A stretch of DNA of 64,000 bases from positions 744,001 through 808,000 of the forward strand of contig NZ_CP195790.1 of NCBI RefSeq assembly GCF_051465645.1. The letters are read 5' to 3'. A program made the translations under genes and the position numbers. Positions 9,479 to 19,609 of this stretch are shown here, piece after piece. This DNA comes from Planctomicrobium sp051465645 (GTDB taxonomy: Bacteria > Planctomycetota > Planctomycetia > Planctomycetales > Planctomycetaceae). Position 1 is the stretch's first letter; every line of letters starts with the position of its first letter. Under the pieces are notes generated by a model, which saw only the letters and a list, made by a program, of their open reading frames with translations, did no database searches and had not been told where the DNA came from.

Positions 9479-12400
9479 TTAATCTATGAATAGAAACTCA
9501 TTCGAAATCAACAGCACCTGAGCGAACTGCTCCCATTTGGTCAAATACTTCGGACCGGTGCCAATGAAGTTACTTCGTGAATCCCACTTTGAGGCGAGGG
9601 CATCTGAAGGGGAACCGGAAACAGAAGCTGACTCTGCAAGCGTTACACGCCAACGATACTGATCGTTGTTGAGTTGCCCGTTAATGTCGACGATAAAGTC
9701 CAGTGTATCACCGGGTTGAACCGAGACCGATTCAAGTGCATGGTCTTGCGATGTGTTGTGAAGCGTGAACTGTTGCAAGACCCCGTGGCGACTGGAGACG
9801 ATCCAACAGCGAATTCCGTTTCCTGCTGCGGTCTCATGCTTTGCTTTTGAGTCGACTGAAACAGTCCCTGTGATTGGCGATGTCCAGCGCCGGATAACTG
9901 CGTGATCATGGTCATTTCCGGGATGTCCTCCCTCCGCGGATAACTGGCACCACCCGAGTTGGGCGTCCGGCCAGCGTTCTCCCCCTTGCCATGCCGATCC
10001 ACCAAAATGAGGCAACGCCTGAAAACGCTCCGTTTTGGTCATCGTCTCGGTGACTGGTCCGTAACCATATGACCAGGCAAGTGCCTCTTTGGGAACTTCG
10101 AACTGTTTGTCGTTCTCTGGTTGCGAAAGGAAAGCAATGGCGGACTGCAACTGTTCCGGAGTCGGATCACGTTGGTAGATGGATTGGTAAAGCGCGGTGA
10201 CCCTTGTTGAAGCTTCCGTTTCAGGGATCTGCTCGACCTTTTGAATTAGCGACCGGGAGGCTTCAGCAAGAAACGGATGGTTCAATGCAAACAAAGCTTG
10301 TTGCGACACCGTCGTTTCTGATCTCGTCGGAATATGAAGATCGGGGTTGGCGAAATCAAAGACGCGAAACACATTGGGAAGGAACTGACGGTCGACATAT
10401 CCATAGAGCGTACGTCGGCGGTTCGCTCCCGCCCCTGCGAACATGTCGGTTCCTCGCCCTTTCACACGACGATCAAGATCGCTGGACGCAGAGAGCAACG
10501 AGTCGCGGAACTCTTCAAACGTCAGTCTGTGTGCCGCTTTCTTCCAAAGCAGATGATTCTCCGGGTCGATCTGCTGGGCGAGTTCACGCTTCGCAGCGTC
10601 TCGCGGTCCCGATGTTCCTTGCTGATAGGCCGAGGACAACAGGATAACGCGGTGAATGGCTTTGGTGCTCCATCCGTCTACGATCAACTTCTGTGCAAGC
10701 CAGTCCAGCAACTCAAGATGTTCTGGGCGCGGTGCGCGAATTCCGAAGTCGCTTGGTGTCGGGACGATTCCAGTTCCAAAATGATGTTGCCAGATGCGGT
10801 TGACCCAGACACGCGAGGTTAATGGATTTGCAGGATCGATGATCCCTTGAGCCAGTTCGAACCGACCACTGCCGACTTTGAATGGTTCTGCGTCCGGGCC
10901 GGTGACAACAATCGGAAAATGCCGAGTGACTTCGTCTTCCTTGGTGGCAGGATTTCCACGACGAAAGATACGTGCTTCATCGATATGCTGCCGGTCAGTC
11001 AGAACGACAGCACACTCAGGTGCGTTGGCATTGTTGATCAGGAAGGCATCTACGGCATTTTGAAGCTTCCAGAGTTCCAGCAGTTCTCCTCCTGTCGGAA
11101 AGAAGAACTCGATATCAACGACTCCAAGGTCCGGGACAACGCAGGGGGCATTGGGGCCGTAAAGGATCTGTCGAAGTTGCTCTCGGTGAGCGTCCACGAA
11201 CTCGGTTGGGGGGGCGCCACCGGCCTGCTTTGCCTCTTCAATCTGTTTCTTCCATTCCTGGTGAATTGAGAAGAACAGGTCTCCGTAACGTTCGGCAACA
11301 TCTCGCATCGACGTTGGGGGAGTCTGAAACTTCTCTGACACCATCGGGTGGGGCTGAACTGAATTTGTGTTCGAGTCAGGCTGATTCAGTTCTCGCAAAA
11401 CTTCGCCAGCTTTCTCCGAGAACTCAGCGGGAGCAATTGCCGCGAACCGATGCCAGTGAAGGAAGATGGAATCGTTGGATTTCAACGCACGACGGAGAAA
11501 CGCTTCCCACCTTTGGACTTCGATGGGAAACATGTCTGTTGCGGTCAGAATCTGGCTGAAATTCTGGTCGGGATACTTCTCCAGTTCGGTCTGCGCGACA
11601 AGGTAGTCCTTCACCTGATCGCGAAATCGCTCCGAGGCGGCATCGCGGATACGTTGCTTTTCAGTCTTCAGCTTTGTGAGTAATTCATCCAGTTCTTTTC
11701 TGGCGGCAGTCTTCTCTGGTGTGTCGTTTTCTAGAGGGGGCGACAGCAAGACATGCTGTTCAGAGCTGTTCTGGAAGATTCCGTACAGGGAATAATAGTC
11801 AGCCGTTGGGATTGGATCGTATTTGTGGTCATGACAGCGTGCACATGCGATTGTCAGACCCATCGTGGTGCGACCGAGAACGTCGATCCGGTCATCAATG
11901 ATGTCGTGTGAATTCCCGAGAAAACGGCGTCCAACTGTCAGGAATCCCATTGCCGCCTGAGCTTGCAGGTTCTCTGGTGCCGCCTGATCCGCGGCAATCT
12001 GCAATAAGAGGAACTGGTTGTACGGGAGGTCTTCATTGAACGACTGGACGACCCAGTCGCGGTATGTCGCGGAATTAATGAGTCGACGCTCTTCTCGTCC
12101 GTAAACGTATCCTTTGGTGTCTGCATAGCGAGCGAGGTCCAGCCAGTGACGGGCCCAATGTTCTCCGTAGTGAGGTGACGCAAGGAGCCGTTCAACCAGT
12201 TCGGGATAAGCATTGGGATTCGTGTCTGCGACGAAGGCTGCGACTTCCTGAGGAGAAGGAGGAAGTCCAGTGAGGTCGTATGTCACACGCCGTATCAGCG
12301 ATCTGCGGTCCACCGCCGGAGAAGGAGCGAGTGACTTCTCGTTGAGTTTGGCAAGAATGAACGCATCAACAGGAGTTCGAACCCATGTCGTGTCTGTCAC

Positions 12401-12877
12401 TTGAGGGGGAGTCGGGCTTGAGATCGGCTGGAAGGCCCAATGTTCGCGCTGACGTTTCGTCTGTTCACGTTCAGGAGTCGAGTCCGCTTCCGGCCAGGGA
12501 GCTCCTTGACTGACCCAACGTTCTAGAATTCCAATCTGCTCGGACGTTAATGGCTCTTTCGGTGGCATCTCGTAGTCACCGGTTCGCCGAACAGACTGAA
12601 TCAACAAGCTTTCCTCCAGTTTGCCTGGGATGATCGCCGGTCCGGTGTCGCCTCCTTTTAAGAGAGCCGCTCTGGAATCAACGCGAAGCCCTGCCCACTG
12701 TTTGACGGCGCCATGGCATTCTCCGCACTTGGAAATCAGCAATGGGCGCACAGACTTTTCAAAGAAATCGAGCGATTCGTTTGAAGAGGGTGTGGTCGGG
12801 ACCGCTGGCGTTTCTGCAAAGCAGACGCTGGAGAATGCCAGAATGATGATCAGGGATGAGGAATGGCGAAATCCCAT
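9479..12877 (-). CDS. PSCyt1/DUF1549/DUF1553 planctomycete cytochrome-like protein
   Basis: A 1132-residue exported protein and first gene of the pair with DUF1501. Order: signal peptide (1-21, ending SSVCFA), PSCyt1 domain with a haem c motif C51-G-E-C54-H55, DUF1549 (about 150-350, containing HWLDLARYADTKGY and a second CxxCH in CARCHDHKYD), a coiled-coil linker, DUF1553 (about 670-930, RVWVNRIWQHHFG), and a C-terminal beta-rich region. I chose the ATG at 12877 because it begins the signal peptide; the GTG at 12925 would add 16 residues before it. Known members are proposed redox or polysaccharide-related surface proteins; none of that is proven here. Confidence 0.9.
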   Translation of the reverse strand: MGFRHSSSLIIILAFSSVCFAETPAVPTTPSSNESLDFFEKSVRPLLISKCGECHGAVKQWAGLRVDSRAALLKGGDTGPAIIPGKLEESLLIQSVRRTGDYEMPPKEPLTSEQIGILERWVSQGAPWPEADSTPEREQTKRQREHWAFQPISSPTPPQVTDTTWVRTPVDAFILAKLNEKSLAPSPAVDRRSLIRRVTYDLTGLPPSPQEVAAFVADTNPNAYPELVERLLASPHYGEHWARHWLDLARYADTKGYVYGREERRLINSATYRDWVVQSFNEDLPYNQFLLLQIAADQAAPENLQAQAAMGFLTVGRRFLGNSHDIIDDRIDVLGRTTMGLTIACARCHDHKYDPIPTADYYSLYGIFQNSSEQHVLLSPPLENDTPEKTAARKELDELLTKLKTEKQRIRDAASERFRDQVKDYLVAQTELEKYPDQNFSQILTATDMFPIEVQRWEAFLRRALKSNDSIFLHWHRFAAIAPAEFSEKAGEVLRELNQPDSNTNSVQPHPMVSEKFQTPPTSMRDVAERYGDLFFSIHQEWKKQIEEAKQAGGAPPTEFVDAHREQLRQILYGPNAPCVVPDLGVVDIEFFFPTGGELLELWKLQNAVDAFLINNANAPECAVVLTDRQHIDEARIFRRGNPATKEDEVTRHFPIVVTGPDAEPFKVGSGRFELAQGIIDPANPLTSRVWVNRIWQHHFGTGIVPTPSDFGIRAPRPEHLELLDWLAQKLIVDGWSTKAIHRVILLSSAYQQGTSGPRDAAKRELAQQIDPENHLLWKKAAHRLTFEEFRDSLLSASSDLDRRVKGRGTDMFAGAGANRRRTLYGYVDRQFLPNVFRVFDFANPDLHIPTRSETTVSQQALFALNHPFLAEASRSLIQKVEQIPETEASTRVTALYQSIYQRDPTPEQLQSAIAFLSQPENDKQFEVPKEALAWSYGYGPVTETMTKTERFQALPHFGGSAWQGGERWPDAQLGWCQLSAEGGHPGNDHDHAVIRRWTSPITGTVSVDSKAKHETAAGNGIRCWIVSSRHGVLQQFTLHNTSQDHALESVSVQPGDTLDFIVDINGQLNNDQYRWRVTLAESASVSGSPSDALASKWDSRSNFIGTGPKYLTKWEQFAQVLLISNEFLFID

Positions 12878-13048
12878 TTGATCAGCTGGTCCTTTAGGAA
12901 GGCACTGCAAAACAGCATTCGGCACCCTTCTGAAAATGCAGAGGGAGTGGTTTTGATGCTGCTGAACTCTGTCAACAGAAATGAATTATCGCCTGCTACT
13001 GATCAGGAAGAAACTCACGTCCGAGTTCGATGCATAAGTCAAGTTGAA

Positions 13049-13079
13049 TTGTTGACAATAATTTTTTTCGTGTCAACAA
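13049..13079. promoter_or_regulatory. 9-bp inverted repeat TTGTTGACA/TGTCAACAA
   Basis: A perfect inverted repeat (13049-13057 with 13071-13079, 13-nt A/T-rich loop) 14 bp past the stop of the giant kinase gene and about 170 bp upstream of the PSCyt1 gene start. It may be a terminator for the kinase gene, or an operator/promoter for the PSCyt1 operon, since each arm contains TTGACA. A related perfect palindrome, GATTGTCGACAATC, lies at 13102-13115 inside the kinase gene end. The sequence alone does not decide between these roles. Confidence 0.4.
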
Positions 13080-13092
13080 ATCCTGGTGCATC

Positions 13093-16000
13093 TTAATTGT
13101 AGATTGTCGACAATCGTTTGGTTTGTGTCGACGACGCGAGCCGGTCCGCACCCATGCCAGACGTGATGGGGGGCGGCACTCTTGATGGGAGGGAATTCAG
13201 CAAATTCTGAATCTGTTCGGCGTCGATTGGTTTAGAGACGTTGCCGTTCATTCCGATTTCGAGGCACTGCAGGCGGAGTGGCTCGACCACGTGAGCAGTC
13301 ATTGCAAAGATCGGTGTGGCAGCTCGTTGTGACTCCTGCTCCCATTTTCTAATCAGAGCTGTTGTCTCTAGACCGTTCATGTCTGGCATCTCCAGATCCA
13401 TGAAGACGATATCAAATTGTTTCGTCTGGAAGAGGTCGATCGCCTGTGCCCCGTTCTCGGCGAGTTGAACGTTATGTCCCATCAGTTCCATGATTCCGGA
13501 CGCAACTTCGAGATTGATAAGGCTGTCGTCGACGACGAGAATTTGACGACGTTCAGAGTCGAGTCGAGCCTCGATTGTGGTGTCTTGGGGGGTGTGAGTT
13601 GAGTCTGCCAGTGCGTGAATCAGGTTCAGCAAGGCGGAGTTGGTGATCGGCTTTTCAATCACATGGAGCGCTTGTAATTGGCGCAGTTTCTCTGTGAACG
13701 TCTCTGTGCCTGCCGGGATGAGGACCAGTGTCTTTTTAGAATCAATTAAGTTGGATTGAACGATCTGGTCAATCATCGCCAAGTCTGTGTCGCAATCCAG
13801 ATCAAGGTCAAACAGGTAAACGTCGGAAGGCCTGTTCGGCTCAGCCGCCAACAGGGGACGCACCTCTTTCTGGTCACAGACCCCAACGACATTGGCTATA
13901 GATGGTGCGAACAGTTTCTGATGCCAGCTCAGGTTCGTTTTCGACGGTGCATAGATGAATATCTTCTCGACCGGAGGGGGCGTCTGGGCCGGAAGCGACA
14001 TTGGAACCTGCTGAACCGGATTCAAAAGAGGAACAAGGAGGTGGAAAGCACTCCCGTTGCCCTCGTTACTCTCAACCCAGAGTTCCCCGTTCATTAAAGA
14101 TGCCAATTGGAGCGAGATCGAGAGCCCCAGGCCGGTTCCCCCATACCGTCGTGTGATCGAGACTTCACCCTGATCGAACGCTCTGAAAATTCGAGCCTGC
14201 TGATCTGCCGGGATCCCGATTCCTGTGTCACGAACTTCGAAGTGCAGAACCGTTTCCGCACGAGATTGACGATCGATTCTGGCAATCAGATCGATACTGC
14301 CTTTCTCTGTGAATTTGATCGCGTTCCCCAACAGGTTGATCAGGATCTGACGCAACCGATTCGGATCGCCGATGAGTTGTGTCGGGATGTCGCCCTGTGT
14401 ATGGAAGCTAAGGTTCAACCCCTTCTGAGACGCTGCTGCCGAGAAAAGACGAACGGTGTCGGCCAGGGTTTCGTCGATATCGAATGGAATCGAATCGATC
14501 TCCATCTTCCCGGCTTCGATCTTGGAGAAGTCCAGAATGTCGTTCAGAATTGCCAGCAGCGATTTCGCCGATTTACTGATGGTCGAAACATACGACTTCT
14601 GCCGGTCAATCAGCTCTGTTCGTAATGCCAGTTCGGACATTCCGATGATCCCGTTCATCGGTGTCCGAATTTCGTGGCTCATTGCTGCCAGGAAGCGACT
14701 TTTTGCTTCGTTTGCTGCTTCAGCGGCCTGCATGGATGTCAGCAGCCTCGACTGGGTTTTTCGCAGTTCTGACGCAGTGGTTTCCAGCTTTTCATTCGTC
14801 CATGCCAACAATGTTGCACGTTCTTCCAGAGCAGCGGTTCTGTCGTTGACCCGTTGTTCCAGTGTGGAGTTCAGACGCTCAAGTTCCATGAACCCTTCCG
14901 AGTTCTCGAATGCTGCGCCTGCCAGTGTGGCGATGAATTCCACAATGCGCTCTTCGTCGCTTCTGAAGAAGTCTTTCTGGTAGTCGTTAATCACCGTAAG
15001 CACGGCAACAGGCGTTCCGCGAACGAAGATCGGAGCCCCAATCAATGATGTATGTGACTCGGACGCCGAGACAGGTTTGTTGGTGCGATCAACAACAACA
15101 CGTAAGTCGGCAAGCACTTGATCGACCAGAATCGGGTTGACCCCCAGTCGAGTGATGTGTTTGAGACGTTCCGTTGTTGAAAGTGAAGTCAGTTCATCCT
15201 TCCAGAGGATGTGAGCCTGATTCGAACGCAGAAGTCGTGTTGTTGCTGAGATTGTTTCGCGGCAGATGGCATCATGCGTCAATGCTGATGAAATCACTCG
15301 CCCGGCCTTGAGGAGCGTTTCGAATCGATCAATTACGGAAAGAGTGGCGACTCCCTTCGTCGGTGTCAGCCCGAATGCCAGTTGTGTATAGGACAAGTCA
15401 GAATTCAGGCCAGGTGTCGTTCCTGACTCCGACAGTGAAACGGACTTGCCAAATTCAGCTGCAATTCTGGTACGTGCCTGTTCTGTCGTTGCCAGCTCAA
15501 CTCTCGCTCCCTGACTGGTCGCCAGTGCATGACTCTTCTTAATGGCTCGCCATGCCCGACGTTGCCGGCCGAGCAGCATCTCGATGAGTGCCAGTTCTCG
15601 ATAAATATGTGGGCGATCGTTGGGGAAACGCCATGAATGCAGCAGAAACCTGCGGACACAGCTTCTGGCTTTTTTCAAAAGACGCAAACGCTGATACAGC
15701 GAAACCGAGACTTGTGTCTCGGCGCTCATTCGATATGCAGTCGCCAGCCACGCAATCACGGGCGTTGTATACGGATTCATCACTCCGGCATCGACAACCA
15801 TCTCATGCGTTTCGGCCAGAAGTGATGCAGCTGAAAGTGGTTGACCGGTTCCGATTAATTGAATCGCACGTGCCAAGGCAAGTTGTGCTCGTCCTTGTGC
15901 GTCAGGCCGTTCGCGTTTCATCTCCTCTTGAACGATTGCTTCTGGAAGCAGTCCAGAGGTCGTCATCGCCCAGATATCGAGGTTGATTCCGGATGCCTGA

Positions 16001-19000
16001 GTATCTCCGAGGAGAATCCCGGATGCGTAGTTCTTTCTGGCTTCTTCTGTGGCCTTCTCGAAGTTCCCGAGTCGGTAATACGACGCTGCAATCTGATATC
16101 TGGCAATGTGAACCTGCCAGAAGTCCCCTGTTCGTTCCAGAATCTGAACCGCGCGCTCGCACTTCTCGATCGCTTCTTCATAGCGAGACGAGGCGTAACA
16201 GATAATGCCATGAAAGCTCAGTGACTGACCTTGCCCCCAATGGTCACCTAACTCGTAGCGAATGTCGTAGGAACGCTTAACGTATTTAATGCCGCGGTTG
16301 AACGCCGCAACCAGCAGCATGGCCGGTGCGTGATCGGAATAGGACTGTGCAAGTTCCAGTGTCGGTGGATAAATCTCGCCGAGATTCATCCCACGCAGGT
16401 GTGACCACATCGCCAATGGGAGGCTTCGGCAATACCAACTGCCGTGCGACAAACCACTGTAGAGTTGCAACGTCAGACGCTGGTCTTGATTCGGCAGTGA
16501 TTTTCGTCGATGGCGAAAGATTCGTGGCAATGCCGTGTGCAGGATCTGAACGAGCACTTCCCAGACCAGGCACAATGCAATTGTGATCTGGAATCGAGGA
16601 ACATTCTCGCCCAGGAGCCGAAGAGCGGTTTCGAATTCAACGATCGCCCCTTCCATGTCCCCACGTTTTTTTCGCAGCTCTCCCTGCTTGCGATGCACAT
16701 TCGCTCTGGCAGCGGTGTCCTGAGCAAGTTGTGCCGCCTGATTGAAGAAGCTTTCGGCTTCATCATAGTTCCCGCGAAGCATCAAGACTTCGCCTAAACC
16801 ATCAACAATCTCGAACTGTGTTTCGAGTTGGAGCCCGACGATCCCGCGACAGGCAATCCGATACTGTTGCTCGGCCTGCTCTAAAGAATAGTGAGCTTTC
16901 GCATGCTTCGCTGCTTCCAGCGCATAAGGAAGCGCTTCGTTCGAATCGCCTGCTGCATCAAGGTGGTACGCCAGCTCCGGAATTCGGTCAGGGAAACGCC
17001 GCTTCAGTAACGCGGCAGCCTGACGATGTCGGTCGCACTTCTCTTCAGGCGTTAGAATCGCGAGTAAGGATTCTCTGACTTTATCGTGGACGAATCGACA
17101 TTGTCCGTCGTGGAACTGACACCACATCAGATTCCGCTTACCGGCATCGTGAACTGCTTCAAATGCCTGTGAGGAGCTAAGCTGGGCTAATTCCTTCGCA
17201 ATGAAGAGGTCAAACTGACTTCCAAGAATGGCCCCCATCGACAGGAGTTGCAGGGTATCCGGAGCCAGAAGCTCAAGTCGACGTGCCAGGAATTCTGCGG
17301 CATGTGAAGATGAACTTGCTTGTCCCAGTGCGAACTCATCGACGATCCAGCCTTCAGTACCGGCGACGATTGCTCGAGTCTCGAACAGTCCCTGAAGAAT
17401 GGCAGAGGCCATAAATGGGACACCGTTTGCCAGACGGACGACCGTTTCAACGACCGCATCAGGCAGTGGGCCTGCCATCGTTTCGACGAGGCGACGGACA
17501 TCCTTCGCATCCAGTGCACCGAGCCGGATATGAAGGTCCGGCGTCGATTTTCGCAGAATGTGGTCTTCCGGAATTTCTTCAGACCGGAATGCCAGCAGGA
17601 GTTGAACATGCCGTCCGTATTTCGGCTTCCCTGAACGGGAAATCTGCCAATGCTGAGCAAGTCTTGCGACAAGGTCTGATGCCCATTGGCAGTCATCGAG
17701 AATGATCAGCGCTGGATGATCGTCCGAACCCAGGGCATCAAACAGGTGAACGACCGCGCTGAGCGTGCGTGATTCACCGAGATGAATGCTTGGATGCTGA
17801 TTCGAATTGGCGTCAGGAAAGATCTTCGTCAACTGCGGTAATGCCGTTGCAATGACATCGCATTGTTCGTTCAGAGCGACGCGGATTTGCTCGGAAAGCT
17901 CAGGACGCTTTTCGCTGACTTCGAGAAGGCCTTCTGCGATGCCTTCGAAAATTTCGTAGGATTGTTGTGCAGAGTCAGACTTGGCTTGACTCCGAAACAC
18001 TGTAATTCCGGCTTGTGTCGCGCGTTGTGCGAACTCTGCCAGCAGACGCGATTTACCGTAGCCTGAGTCGCCTTCAAGAAATGCGATATCAGCAGACCCG
18101 CTGAGTGTGTTTCGAATCAAAGTGTCGAGCTGCTCAAGTTCCTGAGTCCGCGCGACAAACGCAGGTCTCAGCAATGAACGGCGGTAATCCCGGCCTCCGA
18201 CTGTCAAATCGGGATCGGGGTCTCCATCTTTGAGCGCCATGAGCAGCGATTCGACATCTGCCGCCATCGCTTCGATCGACTGATATCGACCACGTTGTTC
18301 TCTGCAAAGTGAACGGTCGAGAATTTCATCCAGCACTCGGGGGACGGAGACACCATATTCGCGCAGCTTGGAATAAGGGTTGGTCGCCTGCTTTAAAAGC
18401 AGTTCATTCAGAGTCCGTGCGGTGTATGGAGTCTTTCCACTGAGGACCCAATAGAGCAGGCACCCGATGGAGTAGATGTTGGACAGCTCGGAAAATGGTT
18501 CGTTGCTGACCCCACTCAACTCCGGAGGGAGAAACTGGGCCAGTTCCAGCAGGCTCCAGTCTGATATATGAATACTACTGATCGCGTGAACTGGATCATA
18601 AGTATCCAGTCCCATCAGTTGAACTTCTCCCGCACTCGGGCCTGTCCCGATCAGAACGTTAATCGGCAACAAAGACCGCGGAGTCAAGCCATTGCGATGG
18701 AGCTTCACCAGTGAGTTGAGCAACTGGGTGGTGGTGTCCAGTGCGTCAATCAGATTGAAAGGGCCTACCGAATGGAGGCGCTGGTGGAGCGTCTCTTTAT
18801 TCTCGGCATCGAAGACCATCCAGAAGCGATCATCGGTCTGTCCTGTATAGAGCAGAACGGCGACATTCGGATGGGTGAGCTGCTGCAGGATCTTGGCTTC
18901 GTGCTCCAGCTGGAGCAGCGATCCCGGAGCCAGAGACGGGATCTCAACAGACCGAATAATAACGGATTGGCCTGTTTGAAGATCGATCCCAAACGAAGCG

Positions 19001-19134
19001 TCGTTCAGAGTCGACGTACGGACGGTCTGCAGAGTCTGAAAACGACCGGCCACTCGCGTTCCGGGAAGCGAGTGCGGCAAGACGTCAGGGAATGCTCCCC
19101 GACTATTTCCTGGATGTGATCCACCTGGATTCAT
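13093..19134 (-). CDS. Giant hybrid sensor: pseudokinase-AAA-TPR-GAF-histidine kinase-receiver
   Basis: A 2013-residue cytoplasmic signalling protein. Order: Ser/Thr-kinase-like domain (about 27-300); AAA-type ATPase with Walker A GDSGYGKS (355-362) and Walker B LIILDDCQW; helical TPR-like region (about 700-1250); GAF domain (about 1310-1440); coiled coil; HisKA with phospho-acceptor His in MSHEIRTPMNG (about 1486); HATPase with N box LLGNAIKF and DTGIGIP/GGTGLGLS; a degenerate receiver-like stretch (about 1720-1840); and a C-terminal receiver with Asp in FMDLEMPDMNG (about 1911). The kinase-like domain lacks the VAIK Lys (R61), the HRD Asp (H146-R-N) and the DFG motif (GLD at 175-177), so it is probably a pseudokinase. 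It is divergent from a PhcB-like methyltransferase. Confidence 0.9.
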   Translation of the reverse strand: MNPGGSHPGNSRGAFPDVLPHSLPGTRVAGRFQTLQTVRTSTLNDASFGIDLQTGQSVIIRSVEIPSLAPGSLLQLEHEAKILQQLTHPNVAVLLYTGQTDDRFWMVFDAENKETLHQRLHSVGPFNLIDALDTTTQLLNSLVKLHRNGLTPRSLLPINVLIGTGPSAGEVQLMGLDTYDPVHAISSIHISDWSLLELAQFLPPELSGVSNEPFSELSNIYSIGCLLYWVLSGKTPYTARTLNELLLKQATNPYSKLREYGVSVPRVLDEILDRSLCREQRGRYQSIEAMAADVESLLMALKDGDPDPDLTVGGRDYRRSLLRPAFVARTQELEQLDTLIRNTLSGSADIAFLEGDSGYGKSRLLAEFAQRATQAGITVFRSQAKSDSAQQSYEIFEGIAEGLLEVSEKRPELSEQIRVALNEQCDVIATALPQLTKIFPDANSNQHPSIHLGESRTLSAVVHLFDALGSDDHPALIILDDCQWASDLVARLAQHWQISRSGKPKYGRHVQLLLAFRSEEIPEDHILRKSTPDLHIRLGALDAKDVRRLVETMAGPLPDAVVETVVRLANGVPFMASAILQGLFETRAIVAGTEGWIVDEFALGQASSSSHAAEFLARRLELLAPDTLQLLSMGAILGSQFDLFIAKELAQLSSSQAFEAVHDAGKRNLMWCQFHDGQCRFVHDKVRESLLAILTPEEKCDRHRQAAALLKRRFPDRIPELAYHLDAAGDSNEALPYALEAAKHAKAHYSLEQAEQQYRIACRGIVGLQLETQFEIVDGLGEVLMLRGNYDEAESFFNQAAQLAQDTAARANVHRKQGELRKKRGDMEGAIVEFETALRLLGENVPRFQITIALCLVWEVLVQILHTALPRIFRHRRKSLPNQDQRLTLQLYSGLSHGSWYCRSLPLAMWSHLRGMNLGEIYPPTLELAQSYSDHAPAMLLVAAFNRGIKYVKRSYDIRYELGDHWGQGQSLSFHGIICYASSRYEEAIEKCERAVQILERTGDFWQVHIARYQIAASYYRLGNFEKATEEARKNYASGILLGDTQASGINLDIWAMTTSGLLPEAIVQEEMKRERPDAQGRAQLALARAIQLIGTGQPLSAASLLAETHEMVVDAGVMNPYTTPVIAWLATAYRMSAETQVSVSLYQRLRLLKKARSCVRRFLLHSWRFPNDRPHIYRELALIEMLLGRQRRAWRAIKKSHALATSQGARVELATTEQARTRIAAEFGKSVSLSESGTTPGLNSDLSYTQLAFGLTPTKGVATLSVIDRFETLLKAGRVISSALTHDAICRETISATTRLLRSNQAHILWKDELTSLSTTERLKHITRLGVNPILVDQVLADLRVVVDRTNKPVSASESHTSLIGAPIFVRGTPVAVLTVINDYQKDFFRSDEERIVEFIATLAGAAFENSEGFMELERLNSTLEQRVNDRTAALEERATLLAWTNEKLETTASELRKTQSRLLTSMQAAEAANEAKSRFLAAMSHEIRTPMNGIIGMSELALRTELIDRQKSYVSTISKSAKSLLAILNDILDFSKIEAGKMEIDSIPFDIDETLADTVRLFSAAASQKGLNLSFHTQGDIPTQLIGDPNRLRQILINLLGNAIKFTEKGSIDLIARIDRQSRAETVLHFEVRDTGIGIPADQQARIFRAFDQGEVSITRRYGGTGLGLSISLQLASLMNGELWVESNEGNGSAFHLLVPLLNPVQQVPMSLPAQTPPPVEKIFIYAPSKTNLSWHQKLFAPSIANVVGVCDQKEVRPLLAAEPNRPSDVYLFDLDLDCDTDLAMIDQIVQSNLIDSKKTLVLIPAGTETFTEKLRQLQALHVIEKPITNSALLNLIHALADSTHTPQDTTIEARLDSERRQILVVDDSLINLEVASGIMELMGHNVQLAENGAQAIDLFQTKQFDIVFMDLEMPDMNGLETTALIRKWEQESQRAATPIFAMTAHVVEPLRLQCLEIGMNGNVSKPIDAEQIQNLLNSLPSRVPPPITSGMGADRLASSTQTKRLSTIYN

Positions 19135-19609
19135 CTCGTGATGCCAACCGATGTTTGTGTCTCTGGTGTTACTGGCGAGATTGAGTGTTTTGACTTCACT
19201 CGGAAGCTATTTAGTGGATTAGGGGAATTTCCGGTGTCTGCCTAAGTGTTAATCCGGAGGTGGGAATGGAAGTGGCCTGTGACTAATAGACATCCGATTA
19301 TTTCGCGCTGTTGCCGTAATCAAACATGGACCTCTTTAACTGCTAGCACGCGGATTAGGGGCAGGCCTTTGGACTTTCGGAATCTGAGTTGATTGTTGTT
19401 CGCCCCTTCTGGTTCACTCGTGTAATCACTGCATCTTGCTTGATCTGTATATTCGTAATAACAGTCACAATCGGCATAATACATATAAAAATAATACACT
19501 GAATAATCGCTTCAATGTTGACATACGATACAATCGTGTCATTCTGATCTTCGTGTGCGGGCTATTTCGGAGTTCTGTTGCTACGCGAACCAATCTCACG
19601 AGATCAAAA
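19135..19609. promoter_or_regulatory. Divergent regulatory region, kinase and methyltransferase
   Basis: A 475-bp gap between divergent genes. Positions 19440-19520 are clearly A/T-rich compared with the surroundings. A consensus -35 box TTGACA lies at 19518-19523, and right after it there is an inverted repeat ACGAT-ACA-ATCGT (19525-19537) that could be an operator. A matching -10 box is poor (ATTCTG at 17-nt spacing). An open frame runs from 19436 into the methyltransferase gene, but its Asn/His-rich translation looks like read-through of A/T-rich promoter DNA. Confidence 0.35.

Noticed and set aside
19436..19609. 58-residue N-terminal extension of the methyltransferase
   Set aside because: Asn/His-rich translation of A/T-rich DNA that carries a -35 box and a dyad. 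The ATG at 19610 gives a normal protein.
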